Assembly: GCA_035274845.1 (NCBI GenBank)
Contig: DATENU010000009.1
Span: 310,001 to 374,000 of the forward strand
DNA length: 64,000 nt
Source of the DNA: Chthoniobacterales bacterium
GTDB lineage: Bacteria > Verrucomicrobiota > Verrucomicrobiia > Chthoniobacterales > UBA10450
Direction: 5' to 3'
Notes under the pieces: model-generated
What the model saw: only the letters and a program-made list of their open reading frames with translations
Database searches by the model: none
Told to the model about the DNA's origin: nothing
Shown here: positions 8,270 to 17,915 of the stretch, one piece after another
Numbering within the stretch: position 1 is the first letter of the stretch
Layout: each line of letters starts with the position of its first letter
Position numbers and translations under genes: made by a program

Positions 8270-11200
8270 GCATTTCCGAGCCGTTCATTCGCAGGCCGGT
8301 CGCGACATCGCTCTTGATGGCGGGCGTGATTTTGCTCGGCCTGCTCGGCTACAAACTGTTGCCGATCTCCGCACTGCCGGCCGTCGATTTCCCCACGATC
8401 GAGGTGACGACGTTTTTCCCGGGCGCAAGCGCGGACGTGATGGTCTCATCGGTTACTACGCCACTCGAGCGGCAGTTCGGACAAATCAGCGGGCTCTCGT
8501 CGATGAACTCGACCAGCTCGTTCGGCACTTCGACCATCACTTTGCAGTTCGCGCTCGATCGACCGATCGACGTGGCCGCGCAGGACGTGCAGGCCGCGAT
8601 CAATACCGCCAGCGGCTTTCTGCCGCCCAATCTCCCGAACCCGCCGAAATACAACAAGGTCAACCCCGCCGACACGCCTATCCTGACTCTCTCGATCACT
8701 TCCGACAGTTTGCCGCTCGATCGCGTGAACGATTTCGCCGACACCTTGCTCGCGCAGAAATTGAGCGAGGTCACCGGCGTCGGGCTCGTCACGATCCAGG
8801 GAAATCAAAAGCCGGCCGTGCGCGTGCAAGTGAATCCGGCGGCGATCGCGGCGCTCGGTCTGGGGCTCGAAGATGTGCGTACCATTCTTGGGCAGGCGAA
8901 CGTGAACGCGCCGAAAGGCAGCTTCGACGGGCCGCGGCAATCGTTCACCATCGGATCGAACGATCAGATTTTTTCCGCCGACGCCTACAAGCCGATCATA
9001 GTCGCATACAAAAACGGCGCGCCGATTCGCCTCGGCGACGTCGCGAACATCATCGACGGCGTGGAGAACGACCAGCTCGGAGCATGGGTCGGCACGAAAA
9101 ACGGCGAACGACCGGCTGTCCTGCTCGACATCCAGCGGCAGCCCGGCGCGAACATCATTGAAACCGTCGACCGCGTGAAGCAATTGCTGCCGCGGTTGAC
9201 CGGCACGCTCCCCCCTTCGGTCCACGTCGATGTCCTGGCGGATCGCACCGAGACGATCCGTGCGTCGGTCCGGGACGTGCAACTCACCTTGCTGCTCACC
9301 ATCGCGCTCGTCGTCATGGTGATGTTTCTGTTCCTGCGAAAACTTTGGACGACCGTCATCACGAGCGTGGCGTTGCCGTTGTCGCTCATCGGCACGTTCG
9401 GCATCATGTATTTGGCCGGGTATAGCCTCGACAATCTCTCGTTGATGGCGCTGACCATCTCGACCGGGTTCGTCGTCGATGACGCGATCGTGATGATCGA
9501 GAACATCGTCCGCTACATCGAAGCGGGCGACCGTCCGCTGGAAGCGGCGCTCAAAGGCGCGAAGCAAATTGGGTTCACGGTCGTGTCGTTGAGCGTCTCG
9601 CTCATCGCGGTTTTCATTCCGCTTTTGTTCATGACCGGAATTGTCGGCCGATTGTTTCGCGAGTTCGCCGTCACCCTGAGCGTGGCAGTCGCGATGTCGG
9701 CCTTCGTTTCGCTCACTCTCACTCCAATGATGTGCGCGAAACTCTTGAGCTCCGAAAAGCAGGACGATGAACAGGGCGGCAAGTTCTATCGCTACACGGA
9801 GGATCTCTGGATGCGGTTCCGTAATTTATACGAACATGGATTGCGCTGGGTGCTGGATCATCAACGATTCGTTTTAAGCGTTGCGATCGTCACGCTGGTG
9901 GCGACCATTCTGCTTTACGTCATCGTGCCGAAAGGATTGCTGCCCCAGCAGGACACCGGCGTTATCGTCGGCGTGACCGATGCCGCGGAGAATATTTCCT
10001 TCAAGGCGATGGTGCAACGCGTCCACGCTGTTTCCGACATCGTGAGACAGGACCCGGATGTCGCCAGCGTCTCGGCTGCGGTCGGCGCGGGCACGGTGAA
10101 CGCGACCGTAAACACGGCGCGCCTCTACATTGTGCTGAAGCCGCACGACCAGCGCGCTAACGCGGAGGAGATTATCGAACGATTGCGGAACGCAACCCGC
10201 GACGTGCAGGGCGTCTCGCTCTTCATGCAAGCGGCGCAGGATTTGCAAATCGACGCGCGCGTCAGCCGCACCCAATTCCAGTACATCCTGCAGGACGCGG
10301 ATGCGGCCGAGCTCGCGGAGTGGACGCCGAAACTCGTGCAAAAGCTCGGGCAACTGCCGCAACTCACTGACGTGGCGAGCGATCAACAGGTGAACGGCTT
10401 GCAGCTCAACGTCGATGTCGATCGCGAAAAGGCGTCGCGCCTGAACGTGCTCACCCAGGCGATCGACGACACGCTTTACGACGCGTTCGGGCAGCGACAG
10501 GTCTCGATCATTTTCACGCAGCTCAATCAGTTCCGCGTCATTCTCGAAGTGGAACCGAACTTCCGGGAATCGCCCGATCTGCTCGACAAGATTTACGTGA
10601 GATCGAGCACCGGCCAGCCGGTGCCGCTGAGCGCCTTCGCGACCATGCACGTAAGCAACACGCCGCTCGCGATCCCGCACCAGGGACAATTTCCGGCGGC
10701 GACGATTTCGTTCAATCTCCAGAGCGGCAGCTCGCTCAGCCACGCGATTCCGGCGATCCAAAAGGCCGAGCGCGAAATCGGTTTGCCCGACACGATCGCA
10801 TCCACGTTCACCGGCGCGGCGGCGGAATTTCGTTCCTCCCTCACGAGCGAGCCATTTCTGATTCTGGCGGCTGTCGTTGTGATCTACATCGTCCTCGGCG
10901 TTCTCTACGAAAGCTACATTCACCCGATCACAATCCTTTCCACTCTGCCGAGTGCCGGCGTGGGCGCGTTGCTTGCCCTGCTCATTTGTCGCACCGACTT
11001 TTCCCTGGTGGCGCTCATCGGAGTGGTCCTTCTCATCGGCATCGTAAAAAAGAACGCGATCATGATGATCGATTTCGCGCTCGAAGCCGAACGCAACGAA
11101 GGAATGTCGCCCGAGGAATCGATTTATCAGGCGTGTCTGCTCCGTTTTCGCCCGATCATGATGACGACAGCCGCGGCGTTGCTCGGCGCTTTGCCGCTCG

Positions 11201-11448
11201 CCCTCGAAAGTGGAACCGGCAGCGAACTGCGGCGGCCGCTCGGCATTTCCATCGTCGGCGGACTTTTGCTCTCGCAATTTCTCACGCTTTATACCACGCC
11301 GGTGATTTATCTTTATCTCGATCGCTTTGCCGCCTGGATCGAGGAAATGCGGAACAGAGGACGATTAGCGCAAGCGGAACTGCCTCTCCACGCATCGTCC
11401 AGCAACGGCCAGCACCCTGAGTTCGCAGGAAGCCCACGGCGAACATGA
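8266..11448 (+). CDS. RND multidrug efflux pump subunit (MdtB/MdtC-like, HAE1 family)
   Basis: This 1060-residue inner-membrane proton-driven pump has the RND layout: TM1 near residues 12-30, a large periplasmic loop, TM2-6 (about 335-480), a second periplasmic loop, and TM8-12 (about 860-1030). Recognisable motifs include the N-terminal FIRRPVATSLLM, the TM4 proton-relay acid pair in TGFVVDDAIVMIENI, and GIVKKNAIMMIDFALEAER in TM10/11. The start is a GTG at 8266 that overlaps the adaptor stop by 4 bases. It is about as long as the following pump gene and homologous to it along its whole length, so the two probably form an MdtBC-like heterotrimer. Substrates cannot be read from the sequence. 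Confidence 0.93.
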   Translation: MSISEPFIRRPVATSLLMAGVILLGLLGYKLLPISALPAVDFPTIEVTTFFPGASADVMVSSVTTPLERQFGQISGLSSMNSTSSFGTSTITLQFALDRPIDVAAQDVQAAINTASGFLPPNLPNPPKYNKVNPADTPILTLSITSDSLPLDRVNDFADTLLAQKLSEVTGVGLVTIQGNQKPAVRVQVNPAAIAALGLGLEDVRTILGQANVNAPKGSFDGPRQSFTIGSNDQIFSADAYKPIIVAYKNGAPIRLGDVANIIDGVENDQLGAWVGTKNGERPAVLLDIQRQPGANIIETVDRVKQLLPRLTGTLPPSVHVDVLADRTETIRASVRDVQLTLLLTIALVVMVMFLFLRKLWTTVITSVALPLSLIGTFGIMYLAGYSLDNLSLMALTISTGFVVDDAIVMIENIVRYIEAGDRPLEAALKGAKQIGFTVVSLSVSLIAVFIPLLFMTGIVGRLFREFAVTLSVAVAMSAFVSLTLTPMMCAKLLSSEKQDDEQGGKFYRYTEDLWMRFRNLYEHGLRWVLDHQRFVLSVAIVTLVATILLYVIVPKGLLPQQDTGVIVGVTDAAENISFKAMVQRVHAVSDIVRQDPDVASVSAAVGAGTVNATVNTARLYIVLKPHDQRANAEEIIERLRNATRDVQGVSLFMQAAQDLQIDARVSRTQFQYILQDADAAELAEWTPKLVQKLGQLPQLTDVASDQQVNGLQLNVDVDREKASRLNVLTQAIDDTLYDAFGQRQVSIIFTQLNQFRVILEVEPNFRESPDLLDKIYVRSSTGQPVPLSAFATMHVSNTPLAIPHQGQFPAATISFNLQSGSSLSHAIPAIQKAEREIGLPDTIASTFTGAAAEFRSSLTSEPFLILAAVVVIYIVLGVLYESYIHPITILSTLPSAGVGALLALLICRTDFSLVALIGVVLLIGIVKKNAIMMIDFALEAERNEGMSPEESIYQACLLRFRPIMMTTAAALLGALPLALESGTGSELRRPLGISIVGGLLLSQFLTLYTTPVIYLYLDRFAAWIEEMRNRGRLAQAELPLHASSSNGQHPEFAGSPRRT

Positions 11449-14400
11449 GCGTTTCCGAGCCATTCATTCGCCGTCCCGTCGGGACTTCGCTGCTCGCGGC
11501 GGGATTATTATTACTCGGAGCGGTGGCCTATCATTTCCTGCCGGTAGCGCCGCTGCCGAAAGTTGATTTCCCCACCATTTCGGTGAGCGCGCAGGAACCG
11601 GGGGTCGATCCTGCCACCGCAGCCTCGTCGCTGGCCGCGCCGCTGGAGCGCCGGTTCGCCCAGATCGCCGGCGTTTCGGAAATTACTTCGGTCAGTTCGT
11701 TAGGCGGGTCGTCGATTACGATTCAGTTCGATCTCAGCCGGGACATCAACGGCGCGGCGCGCGATGTTCAGAGCGCGATCAACGCCGCCGCGGGCGAACT
11801 GCCGACCGGTCTGCCGCAACCGCCGTTCTATCGCAAAGTCAATCCGTCCGATGCGCCGATCATGGTCCTGGCGATGACTTCTGACTCCCTCCCTTTGTCG
11901 CACGTTTACAATCTGGCCGATCAAATCATTGGCCAGCGCATCAGTCAGGTCGAAGGCGTGAGCCAGGTCATCATCGGCGGCGGCGCGAAGTCCGCCGTGC
12001 GCGTCCAGATGAATCCGGTCGCGCTCGCTTCCATGGGCCTGAGCATCGAAGACATTCGGACCACGCTTTCGCAGGTGAATGTCCTTTCGCCAAAGGGTTC
12101 GTTTGATGGCGAGAACCAGCGATTTGTTATCGCGAGCAACGACCAGCTTACTAAGGCCGATCAGTATCACCCGATCATCGTGGCACAACATAACGGCGCG
12201 GCCGTGCCCTTGCGCGATGTCGGCACGGCCATCGATGCGCAGGAAAATCGGGACCAGGCCGGTTTGTTCAATAACAAGCGCGCGGTGCTCCTGGTCATCT
12301 TCAAACAGCCGGACGCCAACGTCGTCAGCACGACCGACCAGGTTCGCGCGGTCCTTCCTCAATTGCGCACCTGGTTGCCGCCGAGCGTGCGTCTCGATGT
12401 GATGGCAGATCGCACCGTCACGATCCGCTCCTCGGTGCGCGACGTGCAACTGACGCTCCTCATCACGATGGCGCTCGTCGTGATGGTGATGTTTCTGTTC
12501 CTGAGAAGATTTTGGCCGACGTTTATCTCGAGCATCACCATGCCGCTCGCGCTGGCTGGCACCTTCGGCGCGATGTGGCTCTGCGGTTACAGTCTCGACA
12601 ATCTTTCGCTCATGGCACTAACGGTCTCGACCGGCTTCGTGGTCGACGATGCGATCGTGGTCATCGAGAATATCGTGCGCTTCATCGAGAAAGGTGAGCC
12701 GCCGTTACAAGCCGCGCTCAAAGGCGCGCGCCAGATTGGGTTCACGGTGATTTCGATCAGTCTCTCGCTCGTCGCGGTTTTCATTCCGCTGCTGTTCATG
12801 GGCGGCTTGATCGGACGTTTGTTTCACGAGTTCGCGGTCACCTTGAGCGCGGCGATTCTCGTCTCCGGCATCGTTTCATTAACGCTCACGCCGATGCTCT
12901 GCGGCGGCTTTTTGAAAACCGAAGATCCGAATCGGCGACGCGGTCCGATCGATCGGCTGAGCGAACGGGGCTTTAACGCCATGCACCGGTTTTACGAGCG
13001 GACTTTGAAATGGGTCCTCAAGCGCGAGTACCTGATGCTTGGTGTCACCGCGGTCGTGCTCGTCACCACGATCAGCCTCTACTTCGTCGTGCCGAAAGGA
13101 TTTTTCCCGCAACAGGACACCGGACAAATGATCGGCACGACTGAAGCCGCGCAGGACATCTCGTTTGACGCGATGCGGGAAAAGCAGGAGCGGGTCGTTG
13201 GAATCGTGATGGCCGATCGGGCAGTGCAGGCGGTCGGCTCATTTTTTGGCGGCGGCAGCGGTCAGGCGCTGAATAACGGACGGATGTTTATCAGCCTGAA
13301 GCCGAAGGGCTGGGGCAAGGACGAACGCAGGGACAGCATCGACACGATCATCGCGCGGCTGCGGAGGAAGCTCTCCCAAGTTACCGGCGCCAATCTCTTT
13401 CTTCAGCCAAGCCAGGACATTCGCGTCGGTGGACGCTCTTCGAAGGCGCTCTATCAATACGCGTTGACCGATCAAAACGTGGACGAGCTTAACTCGTGGG
13501 CGCCGAAACTGGTGACGAAGCTGCACGACTACCCGCAGATCAAGGATGCGACCAGCGACCAGCAATTTCGCGGCTTGCAGGCGAACGTCGTGATCGATCG
13601 TGACGCCGCCGCGCGTCTAGGTATCCAGCCGCAAGCGGTCGATAGCACCCTCAACAGCGCATTCGGCCAGCGCCCGGTCTCAATCATTTACACCCAGCAA
13701 AATCAGTATCACGTCGTACTCGAGGTCGATCCGAAATTCCAGCTCGACCCAGGTTCGCTCGATAAGATTTACGTCAAATCATCGTCGGGAAATCAGGTCC
13801 CGCTCAGTACCATCGCGCGTTTCGAGACCGCGAACACGCCGCTCTCCGTTAATCACCAGGGCCAGTTTCCCTGCGTGACAATTTCATTTAACACTGCGTC
13901 TGGCGTTTCGTTAGGCCAGGCAACCCAGCTCATCCAGCGCGCGGCGCGAGAGTTGGGAATGCCTTCCGGCATCGTCGGAACTTTTGCCGGCACCGCCCAG
14001 GTCTTTCAATCGTCGCTGGCCACCGAGCCGTTGCTCATTCTGACCGCGCTGATCGCGGTCTACATCGTGCTCGGTATGCTTTACGAGAGCCTCATTCATC
14101 CCCTGACGATTCTTTCCACCCTGCCCTCGGCCGGACTCGGCGCTTTGCTGGCCATGCTCGTCGTTGGCGACGAATTATCGATTGTTTCCATTATCGGCGT
14201 CATTCTCCTCATCGGCATCGTGAAAAAGAACGCCATCATGATGGTGGATTTCGCCCTCGAGGCGGAGCGTCGGGAGGGGCTCAGTCCCGAAGAATCGATT
14301 TATCAGGCATGTCTTATTCGCTTTCGTCCCATCATGATGACAACGATGGCGGCGCTCTTTGGCGCGGTGCCGCTCGCCATTGGAATGGGCGTTGGCAGCG

Positions 14401-14573
14401 AACTTCGTCAGCCGCTCGGCATCGCGATCGTCGGCGGCCTGATCGTCTCGCAGATGCTGACGCTCTACACCACGCCGGTTATTTATCTCTTTCTTGATCA
14501 GCTCCGGAACCGCCGGAAGAAGACTCGAACTGAACTTGTCGCCGCGCCGAGCCTCGTGATGGCGACCCAATAG
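11445..14573 (+). CDS. RND multidrug efflux pump subunit, second of tandem pair
   Basis: This 1042-residue RND permease is paralogous to the preceding one. It starts with the same FIRRPVGTSLL segment and keeps the TM4 DD pair in TGFVVDDAIVVIENI, the TM5-6 segment VAVFIPLLFMGGLIGRLFHEF and GIVKKNAIMMVDFALEAER. The ATG overlaps the stop of the first pump gene by 4 bases, so adaptor and two permeases are translationally coupled, as in MdtABC, where both permeases are needed for one pump. The operon ends here with no outer-membrane factor; that channel must be supplied from elsewhere. Confidence 0.93.
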   Translation: MSVSEPFIRRPVGTSLLAAGLLLLGAVAYHFLPVAPLPKVDFPTISVSAQEPGVDPATAASSLAAPLERRFAQIAGVSEITSVSSLGGSSITIQFDLSRDINGAARDVQSAINAAAGELPTGLPQPPFYRKVNPSDAPIMVLAMTSDSLPLSHVYNLADQIIGQRISQVEGVSQVIIGGGAKSAVRVQMNPVALASMGLSIEDIRTTLSQVNVLSPKGSFDGENQRFVIASNDQLTKADQYHPIIVAQHNGAAVPLRDVGTAIDAQENRDQAGLFNNKRAVLLVIFKQPDANVVSTTDQVRAVLPQLRTWLPPSVRLDVMADRTVTIRSSVRDVQLTLLITMALVVMVMFLFLRRFWPTFISSITMPLALAGTFGAMWLCGYSLDNLSLMALTVSTGFVVDDAIVVIENIVRFIEKGEPPLQAALKGARQIGFTVISISLSLVAVFIPLLFMGGLIGRLFHEFAVTLSAAILVSGIVSLTLTPMLCGGFLKTEDPNRRRGPIDRLSERGFNAMHRFYERTLKWVLKREYLMLGVTAVVLVTTISLYFVVPKGFFPQQDTGQMIGTTEAAQDISFDAMREKQERVVGIVMADRAVQAVGSFFGGGSGQALNNGRMFISLKPKGWGKDERRDSIDTIIARLRRKLSQVTGANLFLQPSQDIRVGGRSSKALYQYALTDQNVDELNSWAPKLVTKLHDYPQIKDATSDQQFRGLQANVVIDRDAAARLGIQPQAVDSTLNSAFGQRPVSIIYTQQNQYHVVLEVDPKFQLDPGSLDKIYVKSSSGNQVPLSTIARFETANTPLSVNHQGQFPCVTISFNTASGVSLGQATQLIQRAARELGMPSGIVGTFAGTAQVFQSSLATEPLLILTALIAVYIVLGMLYESLIHPLTILSTLPSAGLGALLAMLVVGDELSIVSIIGVILLIGIVKKNAIMMVDFALEAERREGLSPEESIYQACLIRFRPIMMTTMAALFGAVPLAIGMGVGSELRQPLGIAIVGGLIVSQMLTLYTTPVIYLFLDQLRNRRKKTRTELVAAPSLVMATQ

Positions 14574-14584
14574 CATTGAAACCT

Positions 14585-15748
14585 ATGACTCACCTCTTTG
14601 ATCCTCTCGCAATTCGCGATGTCATTTTGGCAAATCGCGTCGTGGTCTCGCCCATGTGCGAATATTCCAGTCACGACGGATTGGCGAACGACTGGCATTT
14701 CGTTCATCTCGCCAGCCGCGCGGTGGGCGGAGCCGGATTGGTCTTAACCGAAGCGACCGCGGTTCTACCGGAGGGCCGCATCAGTCCGCAGGACCTCGGT
14801 ATCTGGAGTGACAAGCACATCGAACCGCTGGCCCGCATCGTCCGTTTCATTCATGAACAAGGCAGTGTTGCCGGAATGCAGTTGGCGCATGCGGGACGGA
14901 AGGCCAGCACTTACCGGCCATGGGAAGGCGGCGGAGCGATTCCCGAAGACAAAGGAGGTTGGAAGAAAGTCGTGGCTCCGAGCGCGCTTCGCTTCGTCGA
15001 TAATTATCCCATGCCGCAAGCTCTCACGGACGACGGCATTCAGGAAGTAATCGCTGCCTTCGCGCAAGCGGCCCAACGGGCGTGCGTAGCCGGTTTCCGG
15101 GTGATCGAGATTCATGCTGCCCATGGCTATTTGATTCATGAGTTTTTGTCACCGCTCAGCAATAAACGGGACGACGCTTACGGAGGTTCATTCGAGAATC
15201 GCACGCGATTGGTTCGTGAGATTGTTACGGCTGTCCGATCCGCCTGGCCAAAGGGTTCGCCGTTGTTCGTCCGCATTTCGGCTACCGATTGGGTCGACGG
15301 CGGGTGGGACATTCAACAGTCGATTGAACTTGTTCGCGGATTGAAAGGACTCGGCGTCGATCTGATCGATTGCTCTTCGGGCGGCTTGGTTCCTCATGCG
15401 GAGATTCCGGTTGGTCCCGGTTATCAAACGGCATTCGCTGAACAAATCCGGCGCGAAACTGGAATCATGACGGGCGCGGTCGGAATGATCACGTCTCCCA
15501 TTCAAGCCGAGCACATCGTCGGCACAGGACAAGCCGATGCCGTCATCATGGCGCGCGAGTTTCTGCGCGATCCATATTGGCCGTTGCGAGCAGCGAGCGA
15601 GCTCGCGCAGCCAATTTCCTGGCCCATCCAATATCTCAGGGCCGCTCCGAGAGGCGCGCAAGGGCGCGTTCCCGTTAACTTGAAGAACCTGGAGTCCTGC
15701 TTCGAGGAGCAACACGCGATCCCCGAAAGACGAACGTCGGCGACCTGA
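14585..15748 (+). CDS. NADH:flavin oxidoreductase, Old Yellow Enzyme family (YqjM/NamA-like)
   Basis: This is a 387-residue FMN-dependent TIM-barrel ene-reductase. It has the class III (YqjM) signature: Cys in VVSPMCEYSS, the Trp-His pair in NDWHFVHL, the GMQLAHAGRKAS strand, the substrate-binding HAAHGYLIHEFLSP His pair, the AYGGSFENRTRL motif and the FMN phosphate site MAREFLRDPYWPL. Such enzymes reduce activated C=C bonds, nitro groups and quinone-like electrophiles with NAD(P)H, which fits an oxidative/xenobiotic stress region. ATG 14585 gives the standard N-terminus; a TTG three codons upstream is the alternative. It begins 11 bases after the RND operon and may be co-transcribed with it. 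Confidence 0.93.
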   Translation: MTHLFDPLAIRDVILANRVVVSPMCEYSSHDGLANDWHFVHLASRAVGGAGLVLTEATAVLPEGRISPQDLGIWSDKHIEPLARIVRFIHEQGSVAGMQLAHAGRKASTYRPWEGGGAIPEDKGGWKKVVAPSALRFVDNYPMPQALTDDGIQEVIAAFAQAAQRACVAGFRVIEIHAAHGYLIHEFLSPLSNKRDDAYGGSFENRTRLVREIVTAVRSAWPKGSPLFVRISATDWVDGGWDIQQSIELVRGLKGLGVDLIDCSSGGLVPHAEIPVGPGYQTAFAEQIRRETGIMTGAVGMITSPIQAEHIVGTGQADAVIMAREFLRDPYWPLRAASELAQPISWPIQYLRAAPRGAQGRVPVNLKNLESCFEEQHAIPERRTSAT

Positions 15749-15773
15749 ATCGCCGTTTCCTTTTCATCGTTCT

Positions 15774-15840
15774 ATCTCGAAAGAGGGAGCACATACCACC
15801 CCGGAGGTGGTGTCACAAAATCTCGCGGACGCGCTGTAGC
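15774..15840 (+). promoter_or_regulatory. Recurrent leader element, copy 3
   Basis: This is a near-consensus copy: ATCTCGAAAGAGGGA, exactly 28 bases containing a strong inverted repeat (ACCACC...GGTGGT), AAAATC at 15817-15822, exactly 7 bases, and CGCGCTGTAGC at 15830-15840. It lies 26 bases after the flavin reductase stop and 31 bases before the small CPTC protein. Confidence 0.8.
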
Positions 15841-15871
15841 AGCCACCTTTCCATTACCGGTATGGTCTGGA

Positions 15872-16075
15872 ATGAAAATGCACCCCGTTGAGAGCAGCTC
15901 CGGACAAAATCCTGCCTACGCTGAGCTTCAGCATCAAATGCACGACGCCCTCCGCGAGCAGCATCCCGAATGGGTCCAGCCGAACGGAGATTGCCCGACC
16001 TGCGAATCGTACGAAGCGCGTTTCGCGGCAATCCTCGACACTTTTCAAGCGAACGAACACAGGTCGGCTGCCTGA
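15872..16075 (+). CDS. Small soluble protein with CPTC motif
   Basis: This 67-residue hydrophilic protein has no signal peptide or membrane segment. The only striking feature is a CxxC pair (GDCPTCESYEARF) near residue 43 in a helical, acidic context, with several His and Gln residues in the N-terminal half. A CxxC in so small a protein suggests a metal site or a redox-active pair, but nothing in the sequence decides. It is believed real because it is preceded at the family-typical distance by leader element copy 3 and is followed 28 bases later by a Dps-like gene. I do not recognise the family. Confidence 0.6.
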   Translation: MKMHPVESSSGQNPAYAELQHQMHDALREQHPEWVQPNGDCPTCESYEARFAAILDTFQANEHRSAA

Positions 16076-16103
16076 TGCAATGCAGTCCACACAAGGATAT
16101 CAG

Positions 16104-16640
16104 ATGAAAAGAAATGGTTCGACCATAACGGCGGATTTTCAGCGGAGCCGCGACCTGCCCTTGGTAACAACAACCGATCTGACACGTTCGGCCACCAAGG
16201 CCATTACACACGTGATGAACGCGATCCTCGCGGACGTCTTCGCGCTCTACCTGAAGACGAAAAATTTCCACTGGCACATGAGTGGACCGCACTTCCGCGA
16301 TTATCACCTGCTTCTCGACGAGCAAGCCGAGCAGCTTTTCGCCATGACCGATCCGATCGCGGAGCGCGTGCTCAAGATCGACGGACTTACGATCAAGTCG
16401 ATTGGTCAGATCGCCCGGCTTCAGCGCGTAGTCGATAATGATGCCGATTACGTCGGTCCATCGGACATGATCGCCGAGCTGGCCGAGGACAACAAAGCGC
16501 TGACTGAGCGCCTGCGCGAGGCCCACGACGTGTGCGACGAGCATCGCGACGTCGCCACCGCGAGTCTGATCGAAGTCTGGATCGATGAAACCGAGCGCCG
16601 GACCTGGTTTCTTTCAGAGATAAAACGTGGCGGGAAATAA
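16104..16640 (+). CDS. Dps/ferritin-like DNA-protection protein
   Basis: This is a 178-residue four-helix-bundle protein of the Dps family. The ferroxidase-site signature is visible as FHWHMSGPHFRDYHLLLDEQAEQLF (given only as landmarks: the FHWH pair near residue 56 and the DEQAEQLF helix near 73), followed by DPIAERVLKI and a late EHRDVATASLIE helix. Dps proteins oxidise and store iron with hydrogen peroxide and coat DNA in stationary phase. ATG 16104 is chosen because AAGGA lies 6 bases upstream; an ATG eight codons earlier is possible. The N-terminal 25 residues are hydrophilic and may be the DNA-binding tail. Neighbouring genes are oxidative-stress-like, which fits. Confidence 0.9.
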   Translation: MKRNGSTITADFQRSRDLPLVTTTDLTRSATKAITHVMNAILADVFALYLKTKNFHWHMSGPHFRDYHLLLDEQAEQLFAMTDPIAERVLKIDGLTIKSIGQIARLQRVVDNDADYVGPSDMIAELAEDNKALTERLREAHDVCDEHRDVATASLIEVWIDETERRTWFLSEIKRGGK

Positions 16641-16661
16641 CCCTCAAACAAAATAACTACA

Positions 16662-17504
16662 ATGCCGTACGTAACTGCCGGAAAAGAAAACGGAGGTAAC
16701 ATCGACATCTACTATGAAGACCATGGCTCGGGTAAACCGGTCATCCTGATTCACGGTTATCCTTTGAGCGGTGCGTCATGGGAGAAGCAATTGCCGGTGC
16801 TGCTGAATGCGGGCCATCGTGTCATCACTTACGACCGCCGAGGTTTCGGCAAATCCGATCAGCCGACTGCGGGCTACAACTACGACACGTTCGCAGCAGA
16901 TCTGCGGGAGTTGATCACGCAGCTTAAGCTTCAGGATGTCACGCTCGTGGGATTCTCGATGGGCGGCGGGGAGATCGCGCGGTATTTTGGCAAGTACGGT
17001 TCGAAGGGTATTAACAAAGCCGTGTTTATCGGTGCGGTGCCTCCGTTCTTGCTGAAAACTGCCGATAACGCGGAAGGCGTCGATGCCAACGTGTTCGATG
17101 GAATCAAGAAGGCGGTGGCCGCGGACCGCTACGCATTCTTCACCGAGTTTTTCAGAAACTTTTACAATACCGATTTGTATCTCGGGAAGCGGGTCAGCGA
17201 AGACGTGGTGCAGGCCAGTTGGAATATTGCTGCCAGTGCTTCCGCCGCCGCCAGCCTGGCCTGCGTGGCAACCTGGTTGGAGGATTTCCGCGAGGATCTG
17301 AAACGGGTTGATGTGCCTGCTTTCGTCATCCACGGCGATGATGACCGCATCGTTCCTTTAACGGCAGCTGGTCAGCGGACAGCCAAACTCGTCAAAGGCG
17401 CGCGGCTTGTCGTGATCAAAGGAGGCCCGCATTGCATCACTTGGACGCATGCCGACGAGGTTAATACCGCGTTGCTCGCGTTCCTTAAAGGTGAACAAGA
17501 ATGA
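16662..17504 (+). CDS. Alpha/beta hydrolase (cofactor-free haloperoxidase/arylesterase type)
   Basis: This is a 280-residue alpha/beta-fold enzyme. The oxyanion-hole HGYPLSG segment (near 31), YDRRGFGKSDQP, the nucleophile elbow GFSMGGGE (Ser near 101), the acid in VIHGDDDRIVP, and the catalytic His in GGPHCI near the C-terminus complete the triad. The layout and length match the non-haem chloroperoxidase/esterase group, which form peracids or hydrolyse esters. No signal peptide is seen, so it is cytoplasmic. Its stop overlaps the start of the DUF305 gene by 4 bases, which suggests co-expression with the exported proteins downstream. Confidence 0.9.
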   Translation: MPYVTAGKENGGNIDIYYEDHGSGKPVILIHGYPLSGASWEKQLPVLLNAGHRVITYDRRGFGKSDQPTAGYNYDTFAADLRELITQLKLQDVTLVGFSMGGGEIARYFGKYGSKGINKAVFIGAVPPFLLKTADNAEGVDANVFDGIKKAVAADRYAFFTEFFRNFYNTDLYLGKRVSEDVVQASWNIAASASAAASLACVATWLEDFREDLKRVDVPAFVIHGDDDRIVPLTAAGQRTAKLVKGARLVVIKGGPHCITWTHADEVNTALLAFLKGEQE

Positions 17505-17914
17505 AAACGGCAGTCAACGCGTCCATTGCGCTTGCTGTGTTCAGTTTCGCGGTGGCTTCGATTGGACGCGCGACAGATCATGATCAGCGAAGTCGCGAGG
17601 GTGACGATCCCAATTGGTCGGAGCTGATCGCGAGCATGGATAAGATGCACATGGCCATGGGCTCTGTCGCGCAATCGGGCAACAGCGACGTCGACTTTGT
17701 CCGGCTGATGTTGCCGCACCACCAGGCGGCACTCGATATGGCAAAGATCCAACTCCTACACGGTACGGACCCTCAAATGCGCAGACTGGCGCAGGAAATC
17801 ATCACCGACCAACAATTGGAGATTGAGTTGATGCAAGGCTGGCTCAGACAGCATGAGTCGGTTCAAGTAGAAATAAATCCAACGGCAACCGTCGACACCC
17901 GAAGGAGCAACTGA
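17501..17914 (+). CDS. Exported DUF305 protein
   Basis: This is a 137-residue protein with a signal peptide (about 1-25) and a DUF305 four-helix domain. The family landmarks are FVRLMLPHHQAALDMAK with the paired His, and RRLAQEIITDQQLEIELM with Gln/Glu on the next helix. DUF305 proteins are periplasmic, His/Met-containing and often found with copper-handling genes; a metal-related role is plausible but not shown here. Met residues are concentrated in SMDKMHMAMG, which may be an extra soft-metal site. It overlaps the hydrolase gene by 4 bases and is followed after one base by the YVTN propeller gene, so the three form a tight operon. Confidence 0.88.
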   Translation: MKTAVNASIALAVFSFAVASIGRATDHDQRSREGDDPNWSELIASMDKMHMAMGSVAQSGNSDVDFVRLMLPHHQAALDMAKIQLLHGTDPQMRRLAQEIITDQQLEIELMQGWLRQHESVQVEINPTATVDTRRSN

Positions 17915-17915
17915 C

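Noticed and set aside
9874-11277. Long minus-strand frame opposite the first RND permease
   Set aside because: The translation is His/Arg/Asp-rich mirror coding produced by GC bias opposite a clear RND gene.
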